This document shows, piece by piece, positions 58,153 to 64,000 of a stretch of DNA of 64,000 nt; position 1 is the first letter of the stretch, and every line of letters starts with the position of its first letter. The notes under the pieces are model-generated. The model saw nothing but the letters and a program-made list of their open reading frames with translations, was not told the origin of the DNA and did not search any database. The position numbers and the translations under genes are program-made. Source of the DNA: an uncultured Bacteroidales bacterium (GTDB lineage: Bacteria; Bacteroidota; Bacteroidia; Bacteroidales; Paludibacteraceae); NCBI GenBank assembly GCA_900321605.1, contig ONWR01000001.1:78452-142451 (forward strand), read 5' to 3'.

Positions 58153-61100
58153 TTATTTCACTAACTGACCCTTAGCGTCGAACATCTTCTCACCGCGGAT
58201 GATGAAGAGCTGACCATTGATCAGAACCTTAGCAGGAGCGTCAGAAGCGTTCAGAGCGTCGATACCGGTAGCTACTTGCGGACCATGAACAGCCATCGTT
58301 ACGCGACGACGAGGAGCATTGCCTTGTTGCGGCTCATTGTTGTAAGCCGGAACACCACCCATATTCAAGTATGCACGATGTTCGCCAACATATACATTAT
58401 CCGAGTTAACGATGTAAAGCGCGTTATTGTAAATAATGTAGTTGTTCGGGTTATTTGCAATCGAAACTTGGCTGAACGAACCAATAAGACCGTTGTTGTC
58501 ATCATCATTTACAGGAGCACCTACAGCGTCACCGGTATATTCAACCTCAAAGGTAGTTTCCGTAGCATAGATGATGTACGGACGACCTGCTACAGTTGTA
58601 GTCACTTCCTCAAGGATGATGTCAGTGCCATTCTGAGCTTTGCTAAGTACGCGCCAGATAGAACCTGCCTTTACTGAGATGACTGCTTTGTCCAGACACA
58701 TCGTGTAGTATTCACCTGCATTCAGACCATTACGAACTTCAGTGTAAGACGGATCAGGTATCTGTGTAAAGAGTGCGGAAATAGTTACGTCTTCATCCGG
58801 CATTGAGAATGTATAAGAACCGGCAGAAACGCTGCTTACAACATTATCCATATTTACCCACAACTCAGTTAACTCAAAACCCGCATTTGCAGTAATAGTC
58901 AGTGTTACAGATTCGCCCTCTTCTGCCTCCGTCTTGTCGGATTCTACAGTTCCGTTATCAATCATATCAACAATAGTTACATTGTATTTGGTCGGAGTTA
59001 CAGGTTTCGGAACGTAGAACTGGATAGCCGTTTGTCCGCCTGTGTAGCAAGAGAAGATTTTCGGGCTATTAGTAGCGTTGAACTTCAAGTCGTTGTGCGT
59101 GTTGCTACCATTAGCTACAGCACTAGTTGCTGTCAGAGTCCACTTCGCATTATCATCAAGAGTAGCCTGACGTTTCAGATAGTTCTTAGCGCTTGATGCA
59201 GCATAGAGGTACTCACCATTCGAAGCTTGGAGGGCGAATACTCCTTCTTCCTCTTGAGCAACGAGCGTGAAGGACATTGTGTTCTCACCCGGTGTGAATA
59301 CACCTTCTTCCAGCGTACCAGCTACGGCAGCACGGTTGTTGTCATTCTGTACACCTATTGCGTAGGTAACACCGCCAGTAGCACCTGTGATGAGCACTTC
59401 TGCACCATCTACAAGGTCTGCATCTGTAGCAGCAATCCATTCAGAAGTTGTGCTAACTGCCGTTTCTTCAACAACAGGAGCAGTAACGGTCAGCGAGAGG
59501 CTGATTTCTTTATCAGCAGCTGCACCTGCTTCATCACTGATGGTCAGCGTTGCAGCGAACGTACCTACGTTAGCAGAGCTTGCCGAAACATGGAGCGTTG
59601 CATTACCAGTGAGGGCATCCTCGTCCACGCTAAAGGCTGCAGCGCCGGTACCTGTAATTTCTACCGAAGCGTTACTTACGTTAACGAGAGTAACCTCAAG
59701 GTCTCTTGCTGTGATTGTTGCACCTTGCTCTTTCGAACCGAAGCTGATATACGAAGCAGGATTGGTTTCAAATCTCGGAGTCGGATCCGTTACGGTCAGA
59801 CCGGAGATTTCATAGCCAGCAGATGTAACAGTACCAATCTTGGCACTAATCGTTACAGTCTCGTCACCAGCTTGCAGAGCGTCATACAACCAATCTTCTA
59901 CTTGGTCAGTAACATCAACCGGTGCTTGCGGAGTACCACCTAAGGTGTAAGTACCCATTACGGTTAGACCTGCAGGGTTAATTGCTGCGCCTGCCTCATA
60001 GGTTTTGTTCTCCAAGTCACCAGAGATTTCCAAACTCTGGAGCACTGGCAGGATACCACCTTCTTGGTTAACACCGAAGATAATGAAACGTTTTCCTGCG
60101 GAATCATCTGCCTCAAAAGTAATCTCAGTAGGCTCAGTTATTTCAGAAAGATTCACATAATAATACTGCGCATAAGGAGTATTCTCGAGAATAAATGGTG
60201 AATTTCCTTTTGCTCCGGCATCTTTATTAATATTAAATGTACCAAGTACGCTTTCGCCTTTTTTAACATTCAATATTACTGCTTGTGCATCAGCTCCGTA
60301 ACATACAGCATGGAAGTGGAGTTTAGTGGTATTCGTAGGAACCGTTACGGTTGTTGATCCCCATGCGGAACCAGTACCGGTTTTCTTAGCAGCATATGTT
60401 GGAGCCAGTTCTTCATTACTAAATTTAACAACATCTGTGCCAATTGTCACATTGCTTGTATAAGTAGTTGCCCATTGAGAAAGATCATTCCATTTTGCAT
60501 AAAGGGTCTCATCCTTACTAAGCGGAGCACCTGCAACGGCTTCAGAACCAGCCTCAAATGTAGCAGTAGTAAACCAACCTCCGAAGCTTTTCTCATTCTT
60601 CGTTACAGTAGGCAGCGGATCAGGCAGATTCGTTGCTTCTGCAACATCTTCAATATCCTCATTAGCTCCATTCTCTACATAAGTAATGCTGTAGGTCTGA
60701 ACTGCCGGACGGTTGAACGAATAGAGGTAGCCTGTGTTAAACTCAGGAACAGGCTGATTGTTCTTTATGTATTTCTTCAGTGGACCATAAATAACCAATT
60801 CGTCCATTACTTGGATATCGGTTTTTGCCTCGAAGTTTGCATTATTAAGTCCCTTACAGTTATATGCCTGCAATCTGTCGCTTTCTACTCCATTTTCGGA
60901 AATATAGAAAGTGAGTTTACCGCTATTAGGATTGCTGGTAGGAGCTGTACAAACGATACCTGCTACATACACACTATTCTCGGTCTGTCCATCATCTTCA
61001 AGTTCATCAATGATACCCAGAGCCTCAGCAACGGAGTACGGTTCAAGCCATTTAGCATAAAGAGTGATAGCTGCGGTAGATGTTACTGCTGCGCCAGCAA

Positions 61101-63246
61101 CGGCAGGAGTTTCCAACTCACTATCAGTAAACCAACCTCCGAAGTTTTTGCCTGCTTTCGTGATTACAGGAAGCGGGTTCGGCAGATTGCTCTGCTGTGT
61201 CAAATCTGTAACAGCCGTACCGCCATTCTCCTCAAACGAGATGTTTGCACGGATAACAGCATTTTTAACCTCTAATGTATAAGAAACGCTGTTGGCTTTG
61301 TATGTCTCATTGCCTGCAAATACAGCAGTAATTGTAGTTGTACCAGCTGCTACAAGAGTGATTGCGCCGGTATTTTCATCAATAGTAGCCGCATCGGCGT
61401 TAGAACTACTATAAGTTACAGTTACGCTATTCGTGTTAGTCAGCGTCGGGAATGTGTTTTCGCCTTCGAGTTCTGCTTCATAAGAAGCCTCACTCCAAGC
61501 AAGTTTAGCCGCCGGTTTCAAAGCAACGATGTAATTGTCTTGTGCAAATTGATTAACGGATTTATATTCGACCAAATTACCAAATACAGTTACTTCATCG
61601 CCAACTGCAATTTGATCCTCTGACGTAAAATCGGTGTTATTGAGATACTTTCCGCGATAAATAATAATGCTGTTCTCTTGTCCCTCATCCTTGAGAGTAT
61701 AAGTAGCGTTCTTATGTTGCGTACTTACCTCAGTAATAGTAGCAATGATACCCTTTACATACTTGTTATTAGAAGGGGTTGCAGCCAAAGCATCAGCAAC
61801 CGTCAACGGAGTAATCTTCGTGAAGGTCTTTTCTGCTACAGCACTATTATCATATCCATCTGCTACAGCAATTGCTTTAATTGTTGTCGTTGTGGAAACT
61901 GGGATAGCAGAAGAATATACAGAAGAAGATGTCGTAGGATCATTTCCATCTGTAGTATAATAGATAATTGCACCTGTTGTTTCGCAAGCTAAAGTCACAC
62001 TGGTAGATGTCAAGAAACTCTCGTCACCTGTCTCAAAAGTAGGTTTGGCTGCTTTCGGATTTGCACCGGCTTCTTCATAAGTAACAGATATTGTTGTCAA
62101 AGCACTATTTCCTGTTGAATTAGCATGCGAGAATGTCACAGAATTAGATTCGCCAGACCATTCTGTGCCAGTGATAGTACCCTCATTAGCCGTCATGGTA
62201 TTTTTCAAACCTGTTACAGAAGTGATATTATATCCGGATGGTGCAGTTATAACTAATGTGTTCCCACTATAAAGTCTAATTTCACTGTCTTTTAGGTACA
62301 TATTAGAGCCTGTGCCTTTTTTATACTCTACGGTAATATCATCCTTTGAGCCAGAATAATCTTTAAGGTTTGAACCTGAAAGTGAACCATTCAAGCCGCT
62401 AGTACCAAAGAAAGCATTGCAAAAAGTAATGCTGTATTCACCCGGAGTAACGACATGAGCATTAACAGTAATACCTACATCTTTATTTCCAACAATATTA
62501 CCACTTGTAGCTGTAACATTAACAGAATTGAGACCTTGTGTCAAAGCACCAGCTGGAGTATAAGCCCACGCTACAGAAGATGTTAAGTTCTCTTCACTCG
62601 AGTCGTCATAATGTCCTGTAGCAACAAGTCCTGTATAATCAAAAAACTCGCCCTCCTCATAAGTAACCTTGGGAGTACCTGAAATTGTTATAGAAGAAAG
62701 CGTTTTTGATGCTTCTGTATAGAATTTTGCGCTTTTAAACTCCACGAACTTATTGCTAGTTCCACTAACAGACACGTTGAATACAAATTTGTAATATGCA
62801 TTCTTAGCCCATTGGGTTGCAGGACTTGTTGGAGCAAAAGTAATGGTTGAGTTCGCAGCAAAAGTAGTTTTAGAAACTTCATCAATTTTAGTAGAAAAAT
62901 CTGCATTAGAAGCTACAATTAACTTTACGGAATTAACTGTAATACTACTTGCAGCACCAACCACAAGTTCCACTTTTGTGATAGCATCACTCATTGCGGT
63001 CTTGCTATACACAGCACGATCGACTCCACTCAAGCTCTTACCTCCAAGACGCCAAGGAATCAAACTAGCATTACCAGTTACATTCCATTTGATGCCGCTA
63101 ATCGTTACGTCACAATTACTAGCGTAGGAATTGTTACTTCCTGTTGCCGGTGTTAACGTGTAGGCCTCTTGTTCAGCTCCCCACACATTTCCCACGCTGA
63201 GTAGCATCACCATCAGCAGGGATAGAAATAGTTTTAATTTTTTCAT
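58153..63246 (-). CDS. Large multidomain surface/secreted protein
   Basis: 1697 aa with signal peptide (MKKLKLFLSLLMVMLLSVGN). Domains in order: N-terminal adhesin-like region; Ig-like (about 185-260); chitobiase-C-like repeat (PTFETGDESFLTSTSVTL, about 405-475); OB-fold-like segments (VKGIIATITEVSTQHKN and VYVAGIVCTAPTSN); Big2-type Ig; two InlB/Listeria-Bacteroides repeats ending LYAKW; further Ig-like domains; a divergent InlB repeat; C-terminal motif LINGQLFIIRGEKMFDAKGQ. It is probably exported to the cell surface and binds glycans or host material; no catalytic domain is evident. Confidence 0.88.
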   Translation of the reverse strand: MKKLKLFLSLLMVMLLSVGNVWGAEQEAYTLTPATGSNNSYASNCDVTISGIKWNVTGNASLIPWRLGGKSLSGVDRAVYSKTAMSDAITKVELVVGAASSITVNSVKLIVASNADFSTKIDEVSKTTFAANSTITFAPTSPATQWAKNAYYKFVFNVSVSGTSNKFVEFKSAKFYTEASKTLSSITISGTPKVTYEEGEFFDYTGLVATGHYDDSSEENLTSSVAWAYTPAGALTQGLNSVNVTATSGNIVGNKDVGITVNAHVVTPGEYSITFCNAFFGTSGLNGSLSGSNLKDYSGSKDDITVEYKKGTGSNMYLKDSEIRLYSGNTLVITAPSGYNITSVTGLKNTMTANEGTITGTEWSGESNSVTFSHANSTGNSALTTISVTYEEAGANPKAAKPTFETGDESFLTSTSVTLACETTGAIIYYTTDGNDPTTSSSVYSSAIPVSTTTTIKAIAVADGYDNSAVAEKTFTKITPLTVADALAATPSNNKYVKGIIATITEVSTQHKNATYTLKDEGQENSIIIYRGKYLNNTDFTSEDQIAVGDEVTVFGNLVEYKSVNQFAQDNYIVALKPAAKLAWSEASYEAELEGENTFPTLTNTNSVTVTYSSSNADAATIDENTGAITLVAAGTTTITAVFAGNETYKANSVSYTLEVKNAVIRANISFEENGGTAVTDLTQQSNLPNPLPVITKAGKNFGGWFTDSELETPAVAGAAVTSTAAITLYAKWLEPYSVAEALGIIDELEDDGQTENSVYVAGIVCTAPTSNPNSGKLTFYISENGVESDRLQAYNCKGLNNANFEAKTDIQVMDELVIYGPLKKYIKNNQPVPEFNTGYLYSFNRPAVQTYSITYVENGANEDIEDVAEATNLPDPLPTVTKNEKSFGGWFTTATFEAGSEAVAGAPLSKDETLYAKWNDLSQWATTYTSNVTIGTDVVKFSNEELAPTYAAKKTGTGSAWGSTTVTVPTNTTKLHFHAVCYGADAQAVILNVKKGESVLGTFNINKDAGAKGNSPFILENTPYAQYYYVNLSEITEPTEITFEADDSAGKRFIIFGVNQEGGILPVLQSLEISGDLENKTYEAGAAINPAGLTVMGTYTLGGTPQAPVDVTDQVEDWLYDALQAGDETVTISAKIGTVTSAGYEISGLTVTDPTPRFETNPASYISFGSKEQGATITARDLEVTLVNVSNASVEITGTGAAAFSVDEDALTGNATLHVSASSANVGTFAATLTISDEAGAAADKEISLSLTVTAPVVEETAVSTTSEWIAATDADLVDGAEVLITGATGGVTYAIGVQNDNNRAAVAGTLEEGVFTPGENTMSFTLVAQEEEGVFALQASNGEYLYAASSAKNYLKRQATLDDNAKWTLTATSAVANGSNTHNDLKFNATNSPKIFSCYTGGQTAIQFYVPKPVTPTKYNVTIVDMIDNGTVESDKTEAEEGESVTLTITANAGFELTELWVNMDNVVSSVSAGSYTFSMPDEDVTISALFTQIPDPSYTEVRNGLNAGEYYTMCLDKAVISVKAGSIWRVLSKAQNGTDIILEEVTTTVAGRPYIIYATETTFEVEYTGDAVGAPVNDDDNNGLIGSFSQVSIANNPNNYIIYNNALYIVNSDNVYVGEHRAYLNMGGVPAYNNEPQQGNAPRRRVTMAVHGPQVATGIDALNASDAPAKVLINGQLFIIRGEKMFDAKGQLVK

Positions 63247-63258
63247 AATGTTTATATT

Positions 63259-63304
63259 TTAAAGTTAAACAAAAAGTTAATTATATTCGTTTGATTTGTT
63301 ATTG
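63259..63304. repeat. Duplicated leader sequence, copy 1
   Basis: AAGTTAAACAAAAAGTTAATTATATT(C)GTTTGATTTGTT is repeated almost exactly at 63669-63715. Both copies lie just upstream of - strand genes (the 1697-aa protein and the antitoxin-like gene). Confidence 0.75.
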
Positions 63305-63308
63305 CTTC

Positions 63309-63407
63309 TTAAAATATCACCATTTTCTGCGGGATAATGCGATGGACATATGCCGTTTCTCCATCTTGTTTAGCCTGCTCGGTGAGTTTTACATCGTACT
63401 TCTTCAT
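63309..63407 (-). pseudogene. Truncated RelE/ParE-type toxin
   Basis: 32 aa: MKKYDVKLTEQAKQDGETAY, then VHRIIPQKMVIF. The first 15 residues match the start of RelE/ParE toxins, but the core with its catalytic residues is absent. It begins with an ATGA overlap on the preceding antitoxin-like gene, the usual toxin-antitoxin arrangement, so it appears to be an internally deleted toxin. Confidence 0.6.
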
Positions 63408-63655
63408 ACAGCCTCACGAATATCACCCATTCCAAACTCCTCTCCAAGATCTTTGGATAAACCGTCAAAATACTCATCCACAGTGTACATTGGCTTGTTC
63501 TTGAAGTCCGGATCGATACTTAACGGCCTGCGAAGCGGTTGAACTTTGATTCTCTCAATATATTCCAACACCTCATTCAGCCGCTCTTCATCTTCCACCA
63601 TCGAGCCCATCGCCATTAAAAAGCGTCTGCTTGCTATTGCTTGAGCTGAACTCAT
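63404..63655 (-). CDS. Antitoxin-like small protein
   Basis: 83 aa, helical N-terminus (SAQAIASRRFLMAMGSMVED), acidic C-terminus with YTVDEYFDGLSKDLGEEFGM. Its overlap with a RelE/ParE-like start and its acidic tail suggest an antitoxin. The family is not recognised by name. The upstream leader at 63669-63715 duplicates that of the 1697-aa gene. Confidence 0.65.
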   Translation of the reverse strand: MSSAQAIASRRFLMAMGSMVEDEERLNEVLEYIERIKVQPLRRPLSIDPDFKNKPMYTVDEYFDGLSKDLGEEFGMGDIREAV

Positions 63656-63668
63656 AATGATAAAATTT

Positions 63669-63715
63669 TAAGTTAAACAAAAAGTTAATTATATTAGTTT
63701 GATTTGTTGCTAAAG
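63669..63715. repeat. Duplicated leader sequence, copy 2
   Basis: Near-identical to 63259-63304 over about 43 bp (TTAAGTTAAACAAAAAGTTA and following), differing mainly at one C/A and one A/G position. Confidence 0.75.
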
Positions 63716-63765
63716 TTTTGATAGTTTTGGAGGGTACTTCGTTTCAAGACGTTTGAATTGCTGCT

Positions 63766-63996
63766 CTACATTCTAATTCCCCCGAATTCAGGGGTTTTAA
63801 AATCAGGATTATAGAGCTGCTCCCATACACCAAGGAAATCAATAGTGCTTTTGTTATTAAGCCATTTCTCTATTAATCTGCTCCCCTCCTCAAAACCTTT
63901 TGTCATATCCGTTAAACAGATATAATCATTCTGGTTCATGTCTAATAGTACATTGATAGCAGTTCCTTTTACGACTATGGATTTTGTCTGTTTCAT
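63766..63996 (-). pseudogene. KilA-N domain protein, truncated
   Basis: 76 aa: IVVKGTAINVLLDMNQNDYI, CLTDMTKGFEEGSRLIEKWL, DFLGVWEQLYNPDFKTPEFG and GIRM stop. This is the N-terminal half of the KilA-N DNA-binding domain of Bacteroidota phage-type proteins, which normally continue for about 200 more residues. The frame ends at a TAG after GIRM. Probably a decayed prophage or accessory gene. Confidence 0.75.
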
Positions 63997-64000
63997 TAAT

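Overview
The window reads as chromosomal DNA of an uncultured member of the order Bacteroidales (phylum Bacteroidota), probably gut-associated. The evidence is a SusC/SusD pair, a Bacteroidota-specific PII-like protein beside an RND pump, LptE/SecG and Wza/Wzc envelope genes, a DUF4924-type protein, and many copies of the Bacteroidota promoter: TTTG, 19-21 bp, then TAnnTTTG. Shine-Dalgarno sequences are almost absent. I cannot assign a genus from sequence alone.

Layout. 1-734 is a gene-free edge with promoters facing both ways, short hairpins and a polypurine tract. 735-6525 is a tripartite RND efflux operon. 6.8-16.4 kb holds housekeeping genes, mostly in short units (argS, a glycosyltransferase, a WalJ-like hydrolase, a sugar-kinase-like ATPase, serB, efp, a MarC-type protein, rpiB, a radical SAM protein, a metallo-hydrolase). 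16.4-23.05 kb is a second efflux operon under a TetR regulator, ending in a PII-like gene. 23.1-34 kb is core information processing: an ABC ATPase, ruvB, tyrS, a structured leader with tRNA-Gln and rplY, pth, an LTA-synthase-like sulfatase, an S4 protein, nth, recA and a FAD-dependent oxidoreductase.

34-46.2 kb is a pectin-utilisation region: a GH28 polygalacturonase on the + strand, then SusC, SusD and a PL1 pectate lyase on the - strand. A HipB/HipA module and two small related proteins sit inside it. 46.4-54.8 kb holds topB, a four-helix-bundle protein, Wzc and Wza, a sigma-54-type activator, lptE and secG. 54.7-64 kb is accessory and AT-rich: a Bro-N-like fragment, a 2-TM protein, a RES-domain protein, a nucleotidyltransferase with a truncated HEPN-like partner, a 47-aa peptide, a 1697-aa surface protein, an antitoxin with a truncated RelE/ParE toxin, and a truncated KilA-N gene.

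The most unusual property is repeat content. Most intergenic gaps carry degenerate 7-nt-period repeats, each gap with its own word. Superimposed is a family of miniature hairpins with 2-4 nt loops, many containing GCGAAGC, joined by a constant 9-mer (GGTCT[TG][AT]CA) into 16-nt-period arrays. Both kinds also lie in frame inside coding sequences: the COG2509-type oxidoreductase (three inserts), lptE (the whole signal-peptide region), argS, the radical SAM gene, a metallo-hydrolase, topB and a small hypothetical gene. A second theme is compact promoter design. The palindrome TTGCATATATGCAA supplies the -33 elements of two divergent promoter pairs, and several intrinsic terminators are fused to the next gene's promoter.
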